DNA from: Cyclina sinensis
Taxonomy: Eukaryota > Mollusca > Bivalvia > Venerida > Veneridae
DNA length: 64,000 bases
Assembly (NCBI GenBank): GCA_012932295.1
Contig: JAAONU010000018.1
Location: 6,318,206-6,382,205, forward strand
Direction: 5' to 3'
A model generated the notes under the pieces. That model was not told the DNA's origin. It did not search any database and was given only the letters and a program-made list of their open reading frames with translations. Every line of letters starts with the position of its first letter. Position 1 is the first letter of the stretch. Positions 1 to 11,378 of the stretch are shown here, piece after piece. A program made the position numbers and the translations under genes.

Positions 1-210
1 TTACATCATATATTTCTACTTGACTTCTACATTGAATATATACTCTAACATGTATAATAAATAGAAGGCAGAAAAGATCATCAAATCCCTGGAAAGATAA
101 CCAACCATTTAACCAAACAAGTGCCATACTTCTTCAACTGATTAATAAATTTCATTTATACTAGAGCAGATAGGAAACAGTTAAAATATATATAGCCATG
201 AAGTTCTTAC

Positions 211-911
211 CTTTCTTTGCAAAAATTCAATGTCAGCTTCAAAGTATTGGCTTGTGGTATTGTTTATAACCTCAACAACTACTGCCGTACAAGCTCTAAT
301 GCCCGATGTTGGAAGAACACTTCTACGATCTAAGAGGGCATTCATTAGACTAGATTTTCCCGACCCTGTCTCACCAACCACAGCTATCACAGTCTTTGGA
401 GACTCAAATCTCTTCTCGATATCTGTTAGTTCTTGTCTGGTGGAAATAAGTTAAATACATTTCCTATGAATTATGTTACTGATGTACTGTATTACTATGC
501 TACTATCATGCAAAATTTTTATAAAGATTTGTTACAAAAATTTCACAGATAAGTTCTTTTCCCAGGCACACTTAATAGCCTACAGTCTGCAGCTAGGGCA
601 TTCACATTTTAAATCAATTAATGTGCTTTCCATATCAAAACAATGTTCAATCTTAACAATATAACATTTTATAAAATACTGTTCATCATCATGCTTTCAA
701 CTTGAGAATTTTCATGCATGAAAATCAGTTAAAAAGAGATCATACAATATTTTCAAAGAAAGAAAAACAACGTTTAACACTAATTAAAGAACTACATGTA
801 TTTCTTTTAATGAAATATCAAATTTACCTCCATGCCACAACTCTTGGATTCTGCCTGAGTGACATATTATCTTCAAGCATAGCTTTCATTTTGTTGACAA
901 CGGAACGGCAA
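211..911 (-). other. GTPase-encoding exons (N-terminal helix, P-loop)
   Basis: Exon 828-911 begins one base after an AG acceptor and encodes CRSVVNKMKAMLEDNMSLRQ and on. Exon 211-436 encodes RQELTDIEKRFESPKTVIAV, then GETGSGKSSLMNALLDRR, PTSGIRACTAVVVEV and EADIEFLQRK, with donor GTAAGA. G1 (GxxxxGKS) is intact and a conserved Thr sits where G2 is expected; G3 and G4 would be beyond the left edge. The 'ESPKTVIAVVGETGSGKSSLMNALL' type of segment is characteristic of SLIP-GC-like large GTPases in invertebrates. Confidence 0.8.
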
Positions 912-3900
912 CTGCATAAATGAACATATACAATATTTACTTAACAGTAAAAGATCTGAAAGATAACACAGCAGAAGTAATTAAGAAACAAGAAAAGTAC
1001 AAGAAAAGTAATTCATTTCACAAAATTCAGCAGAATACTTGTATCACATTTGTTTTGTTTCAGTTTTTTCATCACTACATTTTAAAAGAAAGTCTATGTA
1101 AATACATCATTATTTTATTTTACCTATTTACGTGTTTGTCTACATCTTCCAGTACTGCAAGTGCTTGGGACTTTTCTCTGTTTTCAGTACGACTATATAT
1201 TATTTCAGTAGACTCCCTGGCGCCCTCTACAGGACTCGATGATGGAAAATCATCTCCTGCCTCCTCTTTTATACGTCTTTTCGCCCATAACTTCTCCAGT
1301 AAGTCTTTAGCCTTGCTTCTAGAAGCTTTTGGTTTTGAAGTATCTCTTGCCTTAATCTCTAACTGTTCTGTGACCCTGGTAGCTTGGGTTGCTGTCAGAC
1401 TATCTAAATCTGGTGTCTGGGAACTGTTCATTAACTGAGTAGAGGAAAGGTGTTCAGGCGAAGGCACTGAAGATACTGGTGTTTTACACTTTTCGGAACT
1501 ACGGATAAATGATGGAGTTTTGAAAGGTGTTACTGAAGATTTTGTTTCTTTCTGAGGTGTTGACAGACTTGAACATCTTAACCAAGTATTATCTTTTCTC
1601 TTCTTTGCTGACCCCTCATCATCTTCAGATTCATTTTTTCTTTTTGTTAATAATTTACTTTCTTCATGTCTGTCTTCTGCATATTCATCAGTAACATCAA
1701 CCACATCAGGTTTCTTATTCATAGAAACTTCTATAGTTTCTTTTTCAGATTCACTGTCACAGAAGTCAAAATCTAAGTCTACCGTATCCTTCTTTCCTCT
1801 CTCTGTTTCCTGGTCAGTACTTTCATTGTCACCTTCATCTTCAGTTTCCTGATTCAGGAAATTTTCTAGTGGATCACTACTGTAACCATCTGAAATACTG
1901 GTTTCTGGCTTCCAACCTGTATCAGCTGTTTTGCCATTATCACTACTGTAACCATCCGAACTACTGGTTTCTGGCTTCCAATCTGTAGCTGCTGTATTGC
2001 CATTATCACTAGTATTCTCACTTCCATTTCCATCTAGGTCTGTGGAATTTTTTACACCAGGAAGATCCATATCATTGGTATCATAATCAATGATTGTAGT
2101 CTTTGAATGTTTAGCATTAATAGTCTTATTAAGACCATTATCTGCAGTGATCAGGTTTTCTGTCCTCTTTTGTTCAGTGGTAACCTCTACAATACTACTT
2201 TCGCTATCTGTATCATCTTCATTTTCATCATCACTTGTATCATTTCCAATTAAACCCTCATCATTTTGGACAGAATATATATCACTCTCGCTACTATCTT
2301 CAACAACTTCATCTCCACTATCATCCAAATGACTAAAATCTATTTCTGGTGAAACAAAGCAATCTTCATCATCAGAGAATCTACAACTTAACTGGCTTGA
2401 AACCTCCTCCTTGTCTCCTTCCTTCTGAAAGAGCTGGACAGCACAGCTGTTTGTCTTAGCTACATCTGACCTGCTGTGGTTTGATACTTCCTGCTTTGCA
2501 ATTATTGGTGACTGTGACTGACTAGGGTCCAAAACCTGTAAATTAGTTTGTTGTGAAAATGCTTCAACATTAGGATATGCTTTGTCTGTAACACAACTGA
2601 TTTTTTGTTTATATGGTGATTTAAAACCTGACAACAGGAGACTAGATTTAATTACGCTCTCAGAATCTATTTCATTATCTGTTTGACACATACTTGATTC
2701 AGCCCTATCTACTTCTGCATCAGAAATTTGAAACTGTAAGCTAGAATTTTCATCATCAATAGGATCTTCAATGTCCTCTGAAACATCTGTCGTCTTAATG
2801 TCAGAAGTAGCTTCTTTCCCATTACAGCCTTCTGCTTCATTTACAATTCTTATTCCTTCCTGCAGTGAGTCATCAAAACCAATGTTACTGACATCCGTAT
2901 TTTCACCCTGTAACTGACCTTCTACATTTTTAGACTCTCCATTTTTCATTTCTTTTTCATCCGTGTCTGACTCATTTTCAGAAGCAGTAGTACCATCTTT
3001 ATTTTGATCTAGCTCACTACATATGTTTCTTGAACTTTCTTCCATACCCATGTGATTTATTTCATCTGGACGCTGAATTACTTCATCATTTCTGCACAGA
3101 CTATTTACATCAGTGTGCTGATAAACAGAAATGTCAGATATTTGCTCAGGGGCTTCCAGTTCAAGTAGTTTGTAGTCTCCTGCTGTGTCTTTCAAGTAAA
3201 TGTAACCTGCATTAGATGCTGACTTATCATTCAATTCATATGATTTCTTTGACCAGAACTTGAAAAATCGTTTCATTCCTTTCTTCAGGTTCTTCAATCT
3301 TTTTTGACTGGCTGTTAAACCCTTCTCTTCCAATTCCTCATCAGATTTGTCAACAGTCTCTCCTTCAAAAGCCTCTTCCATTTTTTCCTGCTTTTCAGTT
3401 TTACGGCTATAATTAATCATGCTACTATGTGCATTCTCATGAAAACATTGGTCCTCAGTTTCGGCCACAGATTCTTCATCTTCCACATGTTCACCAGAAC
3501 TTTGGACATTCAATAAAATGTTGGTTGTTTCACTACAATGTCTTTTCCTTTCAATCTCGTTAGCTATGTCATCAAATCCACATGACATTTTTCTCTTTCT
3601 ATGTACATCAGTCTTATCTGAGCATTTCTCTTGCTCGTTCTCACTTGTAAAATGCACTTCATTCTCTTTTGCAGTACCTTTGTATTCATCATCCTTTTTG
3701 TTTCTAGTGAAGTCCCCATCAAAATTTTCTGAATCTTCTGAACTATCTTGTTTTGCACTGCATTCCATTTCTTCATAACAAATTTTGTCATCCTCACCAG
3801 GTTTTCTGTTTAAATCAACAGAACTATGACTTAAGTTTGATTGACAACTTACAGGAACTTCTGTCTTCATCTCTTTCACTTCATCATCACTTTCTTTCTC

Positions 3901-6900
3901 AGACTCAGGGTTTCTGCATTGTGCATCCATTGTATCATCACTTTCAAAATCGCTCATGTGCCTCTCACTGTCATTGTCACTGAACTCTACAGAATTAGAT
4001 AACATCATACCTGGTGTTTCACCCTTCTCGTCCATGACTAAACTAGGAAGATCTAAAATCAATATGTCAGATGAATCACTTTCGTCAGTCGCTACCTTTT
4101 CATTTTGTTCTGTTTCAATATTATTATTGTCTCCATGTCCAATCAATACACATTCACGTTCATCCTCCTCTTCTTTACATTCATTCATCTCAAAAGTTGC
4201 TGAATTTTGTATGAAGTCACTTTTAGGAACTTCAGGAGAAACATCTTGCAAATCTGGATTTTGTTTCTCCATCACTTTGTTAGCAACTGCTAATGTAGAC
4301 AGAATATCATTGGACTGCTCAGTAATGTCTGAAATATTGTCTTTTTCCTCACTAGACGTGTCAGTGCATGAACAGACCGAGTCATCAGCATTTTCATTAC
4401 CTTCACGAGATGAATCAAGTTCAGCTTTAACCAAATTTTCTTCAACAGGTGCATTAGCTGGGTCAGTCATTCTAATGCATGCATGCAAAGACTCATCAGC
4501 ATATATAGCACGCTCAGTTTCCTCACTGACTTCCTCATTCAGATTGTCATTCACAGTCTCAATGTGAACAATATTCTCTACACTGCTAGGACCTTGCTCT
4601 GTAGCAATTTTTCCATTCACAGTTCTCCTACTTAATCTTGATGTTATTACCAAGCCCGTTTCATTGAAGTCTCCATCACTGTCTCCATCTTTATCTGTAT
4701 GTCCAGAGAACATGGCTTGACTTGTCTGAATCCCCATTTCTTTGGTTGGAGACACATATACCTGCTTTTTACTTTCACTGGCTACATCTACATCACACTG
4801 GCTTGTCTGTATGCTTGCATCTTTTGTGGGGGATTTTATTGGCATCGTATTAGTCAGCTGGTAATCTTTGGCGTTCTGAACTTCATTCTCTACTTCCCCT
4901 CTCAAGGCACTCAAATCATTCATAATAGAATGGAATGTTCCTTCAAGAGCTTTCAAGTCTTCTCTATCATCAAATGATGAGTCACCATTTTTTGTAGCCT
5001 TGTTCTCACGCTGAAGCAAACTGACATCAACCTTGTTTTGTTCATTTTCAATTTTGTTACTATGCCCTCCTGTATTTACTAGCTCATTCACTTTATTCAA
5101 TTCTGGCAGGTTATTATTCAAAGTATTTCCAACTGCTAGCTCTTCTATATTTGTCTCATCAGACTTGTAGCTGTCTTGACCTTTCACTAACCTTCTGGGT
5201 TGTTCTAAACCTTTAGATATACCAGTTTTGTTACTGTCTGGAGTTGCAATGGCTATCTTAACACTTGGTAAACCAGCTGCAGAAGTCGTCTCTGTGTCCA
5301 TGACAGTTGTCATATCTATTTGTTCATCACTACTTTCACTATTACCTTCCATATCAGAGATTTCAGATGCAGATCTATTACATTGCCTGTCTTCCCATGC
5401 CTTTTTCTGCAACAAAACAAAATGAGCAATGGAATGTTGACATTTAACTACACTCAAACTGTCAGTGAAGACAGATATATATAATCAGACTGATGTACAT
5501 AGAGTGGGACTGATGTACACAGAGTGGGAATGATGTATATAGTCTCCATGCATGGCTTGATCATTTAAAAACAGCTTTCAGTAATTTCCTTCACAAACTC
5601 CAGATATTTAGAAATAAATTATAGATTGAGCCCCGATGAAATTTGTAAAATGCATTAACTTACAAGTTGTCTAACATCGGCAGTTGAGAAGCACTGGGTC
5701 GTCTGTCGTGCAGCTCTCTTTGATTTCCTAGAGGATCTGCTGCCACTGCTCTCAGCTGGTGAAATAGGCTCCTTAAATCCACTTGCTTCCTGCATAAATA
5801 TAGTCCAGATAACATATATCTCACAGTAAACAATAGGCATTGTAGACTTGCTTCATAAGCATGCTTTAAACAGTAAGCTGTCACAAATACTCTGAAAGGG
5901 TGTGCTGAACAAAAAGACAGTGAAAAAATCTTTGAAAAGGCTAAGGAACTAAAATGTGCTTTAACAGGTTTCTAATTGACATGATGCATCAAAAATCTAA
6001 CATGGGTCTGTAACAAGTAAAAGGTGACATTATTAACAAAACTACTGCTGAAATTATACAAGTATATGTACTGCTGGTCACAAACCTTATTTTTCCTCTC
6101 AGTTCCTGTGTTCTTGTTCCTTCTCTCACAGCTGCACATTTCAAACTGCAAGTTATCAAAGCTTCATATGCATACAACCATTACATAACACCTTTACTTG
6201 TTTATGGAACTATCAACTTTAACTGAACAAGTTTCAGACTTTTCTAGATAAGGCTTGCAAAAGAAGTTCTTTTATTTTACCCATATTTTGGTTGTCAAAT
6301 ATATTAAATACATTGCAAACAAGAAATCGGTAGAACCAATGGATGCTCCCCGAATAAATGCCAATTCCAAAAGGGCTATTGTTTAATATGTATTTTTTTT
6401 AAAGTATGAAAAATAACAAAGGGCAATAACTCCTAAATTATGCAAAGTAGAGTTACGGTTCTTGCACGCTGCACTTCTCCTCATAGAGATCTATCTACCA
6501 AAAAAGTTTCATGCTAATATATCTTATACTTCGTGAGATATGCCCAGGATAAAAAAATAAGCATGAGAAGTTTCAAAAGGCAACAAGTCAAAAGTTAATA
6601 AAGAAGAGTTATGGTTCTATGGGATATAATATTCATTTGGTAGCCATAAACTTGCATGTTGTCTAAATTTAAAAGTCTTTCACATACCATAAACTGATTG
6701 TCAGAGTCAGGCTGACGTGATCGACTGCCTGCTGGGAGTCTGGCACCACAGGGATGCCCAAATGTTACCCTGTCTCCCTCTCGCAGCACACAACTTCCTA
6801 TCAAAAGAATGTTTATCAAACATTTGCAGGAACTTTGTTTTTTGTTAAACCTGGGTGTTCAATGGTTACAAACACTATATAAAGCATTTATTTTACCAGT

Positions 6901-8885
6901 AACTGAAACAGGAAATAGCTATTAAGATTTCAAAAACTGTTTGAAAAGTCCCAAATATTTGTATTTTCTGGTAAAAAATTTTTTTAAATGAATGTTTTTT
7001 GAGAAAAACAGAAAGTTTTGCCACTACTAACTTGCATTATATATTCATAGTATGCAGCATAGAAACTTTTCTTGAAAACAAGCAACTTTTCTCTATTAAA
7101 TAGAATATTTCATTTTGATTTCCCACTAGAAAAAAAAAAAAAAAACTTTCTGCATTTGCATGTCATTTGTTATCTGATCATAAATTATGTTATAAACATT
7201 TAACAAACAATGACAAACCTGCAATTTTTATATTGTTCACAAACACACCATTCAAGCTGTCATCATACAATCTATGCTGGTTCCCACTTTGTCTGACAAC
7301 ACGAGCATGGCAACGTGACAAACTGGCCGACTGTATATGATTACTAGAATCAATGTAAAAGTCCACCTGAACAACGCTCCGCCCTATCATGTATGTTACC
7401 CTGTAAAAGCTGAAACAAAGTGTTACTATAAAAATCATGGAACAACATTGGGCAAGCTCCAGAAGGGCTTACTGAGTGTTTTTTTTTTACACCTGTTGTC
7501 GACGGGATGGACACAGACAACTCAACCATGAAAATGGACTTGACACACTGATATATCTGTGCGACAATCTATAGAAATTTACCAATGTCTGAGTCGGTGA
7601 CCCCCAGTACATATTCCACACAACTACATTATGTACTGTGGGATAACTGACCGCAGATTATTTGTTTTTCATGAATATTTATTAGCAATGGGAAGTAACT
7701 CCTCGTCGAATGAGATTCCGCAATACAAACAGATACTCTTCAGTGAATAATGAGAAGTTACTGAAAATAGACATATTTCCCAAGATTTAAACATGGGCGC
7801 GAAAGGCAAATTGAAACGAGTACTTTCATTGGCTGAGATTGCGCAAGGGAAATCTTTCAGAAACCAATGAAAGTAGGTTACCAACCAACTGTCCCATGGT
7901 AGATAAATAGAGTGAAACGGAATGGATCGAACGTGGCTTTCCGACGATGTGTCTGAGTAAGAAATCATGTAATTAATTTCCACTATTTTTTTATACTTCT
8001 GGGTCAGATTTTGACTGAATTTAAGTTCATTTTCCCAGTTGCTTTTGATCTATAGTTCCTTGATAAACTTTTATTACAGTGTTAAACCTGTTTATCTATG
8101 CCAAAAATCCTATAAATGCCAATCATCTACATGACACATCTAAACTGTATCAAGGAGAGAATATTTGAAACTAAACAATCTTTTTAAAGATCATAGGAGC
8201 AGAGCTTAATAATCTTAACAAAAGAGACAATATATATATACAGCATGGAGGTGAAAGGTGTGTGTATGTGTTAGAGCGGGGTGAACATGTTATAGGCAGA
8301 GCTACATTGTTGCCACAAAAAAAACCTGCAATCTTGTAGGATTGAAAAAACAGCTGTCTGAGCCAAAATTACATGAAAAAAGAGCAAAACCTTGGGCAAC
8401 AATGCTTTAGATTATCACAAACATACTTTGCTATCTTTGCAAACTCTCTGCTAAGAGTTGGACAGACACAAATCAGGTCAGACCTGGTCAAATTTTGGCA
8501 GTCATGCCATTAATCAGACAATTTTTGGGAAGTCAGAATTCTGACAACAATATTAACAGCATCCGCTATATTTTTCACCCTTTAAATGAGATGCAATTTT
8601 AAAAACTAGATTTGGTCTACTGTTTTTACCTGTTACAATAGTTGTTGACCTTCAAGAAGAATGCATTTATATTTGACCAAATATATTTTAAACTTATGCT
8701 GTCATTCAAACTGCTATAACCATACAAATACATGCAGTAGCTATCATTTCTATTGTTATTTATAATTAAATCATTAAAACTTACTCCATGACACTGACGA
8801 CCCCATTCTTGCTGGCTGGTTTCCCAATCCGTCGAAGATGGTACATGGGCAGGCCATCCAAATTCAAATTTGATTGATCAGTCAT
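211..8885 (-). CDS. FHA-domain / long acidic linker / SLIP-GC-like nuclear GTPase, multi-exon, 3' end beyond window
   Basis: Eight exons are read on the minus strand: 8785-8885 (ATG at 8885), 7219-7400, 6688-6797, 6086-6145, 5664-5789, 1124-5406, 828-911 and 211-436. Every junction has GT/AG and phases agree, giving 5,172 nt or 1,724 codons without a stop; the 211 donor shows more exons lie to the left. Residues ~15-130 form an FHA fold (YMIGRS, SLSRCHARV, SLNGVFVNN, DRVTFG), closest in layout to TCF19. A basic NLS-like stretch follows (RKSKRAARQ), then ~1,430 residues of acidic, Ser-rich sequence, then a dynamin-type GTPase start with P-loop GETGSGKS and switch-like PTSGIRACTAV, as in NUGGC/SLIP-GC. 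FHA domains bind phosphothreonine and SLIP-GC is a nuclear GTPase, so a nuclear phospho-dependent role is inferred. Exon 1 carries 20 nt of 5' UTR after an AG acceptor (exon starts 8905), so an upstream non-coding exon is expected. It could be two genes, but the phases argue against that. Confidence 0.82.
1124..5406 (-). other. Giant 4.3-kb exon: acidic disordered linker with nuclear-type motifs
   Basis: One exon of 4,283 nt (1,427 codons plus AG) lies between acceptor tttgttgcag|AAAAAG and donor AATAG|gtaaaa. The product is dominated by Glu, Asp, Ser and Thr with few hydrophobic runs, so it is probably disordered. Visible motifs are DILILDL (SUMO-interaction type, near 4040-4085), basic NLS-like clusters (HRKRKMS, KKGMKRFFKFWSKK, SAKKRKD), repeated SPTK..IQTSQ motifs near 4717-4835, one SDTDE, and many CK2-type S-D/E-D/E sites. 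The last ~45 residues (EKSQALAVLEDVDKHVNS) look helical and run into the GTPase N-terminus. No other function can be assigned from sequence. Confidence 0.85.
1876..2010 (-). repeat. 66-bp in-frame tandem duplication in the giant exon
   Basis: Two head-to-tail copies of a 66-bp unit encode two near-identical 22-residue blocks (WKPETSSSDGYSSDNGKTA then GWKPETSISDGYSSD). The length is a multiple of three, so the frame is kept, and only a few substitutions separate the copies, so the duplication looks fairly recent. Confidence 0.8.
6360..6600. repeat. Fragment of tandem-core dispersed repeat in an intron
   Basis: The text 'gggcaataactcctaaattatgcaaagtagagttacggttcttgcacgctgcac' resembles the unit type at 18345-18835 (gagttatgg, gttcttgcacg, catcgtctcat). 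It lies in the intron between coding exons 3 and 4 of the FHA-GTPase gene. Only about one degraded unit is present. Confidence 0.4.
7795..7876. promoter_or_regulatory. E2F-type site next to paired inverted CCAAT boxes (candidate internal promoter)
   Basis: GGGCGCGAAA (7795-7804) matches an E2F site. A perfect 12-bp inverted pair, TACTTTCATTGG (7821-7832) and CCAATGAAAGTA (7864-7875), places two CCAAT boxes ~35 bp apart around TTGCGCAA-type sequence. It sits ~400 bp upstream of coding exon 2 of the FHA-GTPase gene. E2F plus NF-Y is common in S-phase promoters, but activity is only inferred. Confidence 0.3.
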
Positions 8886-8905
8886 GTTTTAATGTGTTCA
8901 GGTAA

Positions 8906-9447
8906 CTGAAATATCAAAAACAGGAATAAATATTTCTGTAACGAATCATTTGCAATACAGAGGTATCCACACACCCTTGTACATAAAACACCCAACTAAC
9001 ATATTCTTTCTAGTTCAGGCTTTGTATTTAAACATTTACATGAAGATATAATACTTTATCAACATCTGTTTCTATGCATGCCAACAGTTTTTGGTCATTA
9101 CAGAAAATTTATGTTCAGCTTTGTCTTGCAGGGCTTTAATACAAACCTAGGTCTAAGACTGTATAAATGCATATATTTCAATTGCAGTAGTGTGGTGAAT
9201 GCATTTGAAAAAAAAAAATCTTACTAAAATTCTGTAAAAATTGTAGTTTGCACTAGATCCAGTGTATATTTCCATCATTCCAGTACGAACAAGTTCTGAC
9301 GTAAATTTCTAAATGTATGTAGAGGCAATGCTATGTACTAAATATTCAGGCCCTGTGGTTTTAGAGAAGAAGAAATTTTAGGTTATTCTTTGAAATGTGT
9401 ACATTGTATGTACAAAACAATGACCACAGGGACATAGTTAAAGAATC
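8906..9447. other. Sequence upstream of the FHA-GTPase gene, nothing assigned
   Basis: AT-rich non-coding DNA with a short A-run near 9207. It probably contains an intron of the 5' UTR, since coding exon 1 starts after a splice acceptor. No first exon or core promoter could be identified with confidence. Confidence 0.4.
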
Positions 9448-9455
9448 TTGGTAGC

Positions 9456-10267
9456 TAGGGCTGTGTATCAGTCAGAATGATCGATACGATATATGTATCG
9501 ATACAAAATGATCTATATTCAATATACCATATGATATTTATAAAAACAAAAAAAACCATTAAACTGATTCATGATAAATATACCGGCAACTGATGGATGC
9601 GGTGAAATGTCTATTTTATGGGTTCTTCTCAAATGAGCAGCAAGGTTGGTGGTGTTTCCCCCCTTGCTTGTAACAGTTATTTGGCACAATTTACATAAAG
9701 CCCCATCTAAAGCTTTAGTAAAATACTGCCAAACTTTATTTTTTGGCAGTGGCATATTAAATTTATTATGATTATATCTATATATTATTATTTTCCCCTT
9801 ATATATGCAGACGATCTTTCGAACGTAATTATCTTCACACACGGAAAGTATTTTGTGCGTGAATAAATTCCATCCACGCCTTAACTCCTCAGTTTAATAA
9901 TATTAAATATATTGATCATTGACACAATTTAGTCGTCATCTATTTATTTGTCTAATTTTAAATGCCTGTTATACCTAAATATGAGTTATTTTGTATATTC
10001 GCAAATGGCAAAAACCTACCGTCAATACCTACAGACATCAACGGTTGTATTCCTGATAGTGGAATTGATCTTTTAGATCTGCTAAGTAATTGACTAATTG
10101 TCACACATTAAAATAAAAACGGCGCCATAAACAAACTGTCATAATGTAAACTTTAAATAACTTTGTTTTTCGTTCGATATTTTGACTGATACGGAAACGT
10201 TCGATACGATGTATCGAACTTCTTATACCGATATTCGATTTAAATTGAATACCGGTACGCACCTCTA
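9456..10267 (-). mobile_element. Short hAT element (812 bp) with 8-bp target-site duplication
   Basis: The ends are imperfect terminal inverted repeats: TAGGGCTGTGTATC on the left and TAGAGGTGCGTACC (complement) on the right. They are flanked by identical 8-bp duplications TTGGTAGC at 9448-9455 and 10268-10275, the size typical of hAT transposons. Subterminal copies of GTATCAGTCA..AT..TCGA occur in inverted orientation near 9464 and 10171-10194, and GATCGATAC/GTTCGATAC palindromes lie near both ends. Inside is one coding exon for a BED zinc finger; the catalytic RNase-H-like region is missing, so it cannot move by itself. Confidence 0.85.
9584..9755 (-). CDS. BED-type zinc-finger exon inside the hAT element
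   Basis: From an ATG at 9755 the frame reads MPLPKNKVWQYFTKALDGA and then CKLCQITV, LAAHLRRTHKI and SPHPSVA before a consensus donor (CCG|gtatat) at 9584/9583. The Cys-x2-Cys ... His-x4-His spacing and the leading aromatic VWQYF define a BED finger, the DNA-binding N-terminus of hAT transposases and ZBED proteins. The frame continues upstream without a stop to 9842, so the true start is uncertain. The donor has no visible partner exon in the element. It may be a stranded transposase exon or a source of exonised BED domains. Confidence 0.65.
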
Positions 10268-10275
10268 TTGGTAGC

Positions 10276-11378
10276 GGTCAACTTGGTCATGCTGCACATT
10301 AAACATTTAGACTCATTCCCTGTGGATTTGCAGGGCTTGTTGTGGCTCCTTGGACATTATTTTGGTAGAGGTCAACAGAGAAAGAATGCTACACACCAAA
10401 TGCAGAGCTTTGGTCTGGTAGTTTTAGATGCTTTTTGAACTATTAAGATGATTTTTGAAGTTTTGCATTTGAGTTACCAGTTTTTGTAGCAAGCTGTTGT
10501 CAGCCTAGTATAGTCAGTATTGACTTTTGGCAGCACTCTATGCTCTAAAGATACAGGCGACAAGATGAAAATTAATATTGTTGACTAAGTAAGGGGCCAT
10601 AACTGTAACAGTTCCAAACAAATCTATACAAAAAACCCCAGGTGCCTAACTTCACATGCTGATCAACATTCCTGTAAAGTTTCTTGACTCTAGCTTAAGT
10701 GCTTTTGGGGCTACAGGCGACACAACTTTTTGGGACGGATGGACATACAGAAGGACAAGGGCAAATCTAAATGCGCCCCCCCCCCCCCCCCCAACAAGAG
10801 TGGGAGCATAAAAAACTGGATGATTCTGTTTAAAGATTTTCCAAAAATGAGAATTGAAAGTATTGAGTGTCAGTATTGCTATTTTTAGAAAGGCATGTTT
10901 ATATTAGGTCATTTAGAGTAGAAAATGGCGGATAAATCTTGATGTAAAAGGTCAGCTCGTAAAATTAACAACCAATAAGAAACAAGATCAGATATATCAC
11001 ATGAAGATCATAGGTCACGAGACAGCTGAATGACTGCTGTGTTTATCCAAGCCAGTTGTCAAAGCAACATTATAATTACAAAAGATAAGGCACCATGAAG
11101 TATGGACCCATGGTCGTGTGATCAAAATAAGTAATCGGAAATGATTATGTAATTTATCCCATAAAAGTCAACGACAACATGAAAAAGTTGAAGCCCTAAA
11201 TTTGCAATTTACAAGATACTGACCCTATTTGCATTGGATAAAACACAACATGTATCATATATAAGATTTGTAAATCTTTTTACTTTCAGATCACTTTATT
11301 ACTCAAAATTTATACTTGCCAACAGATTTCCAAATATATTGTTTTTCCATTTTGCTCTGACAAATGGCACATATAAAT
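10276..11378. other. Intergenic DNA with decayed dispersed-repeat end and poly-C run
   Basis: Around 10560-10760 the text (ggggccataactgt, cttcacatgctgatcaacatt, cgacacaactttttgggacgg, acagaaggacaagggcaaatc) looks like the microsatellite-bearing end of a tandem-core element. It is followed by a ~20-base C run at ~10774-10793. The remainder to 11378 is AT-rich with no recognisable gene. Confidence 0.4.

Larger units (their letters stand above)
6086..8885 (-). other. Exons encoding the FHA domain
   Basis: Exon 1 (8785-8885) encodes MTDQSNLNLDGLPMYHLRRI and the following strand. Exon 2 (7219-7400) holds the core phosphopeptide-binding loops: GRS, the S-R-C-H of SLSRCHARV and the NG of SLNGVFVNN. 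Exon 3 (6688-6797) holds REGDRVTFGHP, and exon 4 (6086-6145) starts FEMCSCE. The Gly-Arg, Ser-x-x-His and Asn-Gly positions that define FHA domains are all present, so phosphothreonine binding should be possible. The order 'LRRIG ... DRVTFG ... FMFE' resembles the N-terminus of TCF19 (recalled family pattern, not aligned). Confidence 0.8.

Noticed and set aside
920..5425. Plus-strand frames across the giant exon, Ser/Leu/Phe-rich
   Set aside because: They are antisense shadows of the acidic minus-strand exon.
7669..7983. 104-codon minus-strand frame in intron 1 of the FHA-GTPase gene
   Set aside because: No domain; it overlaps the candidate E2F/CCAAT cluster and is not needed for the in-phase exon chain.
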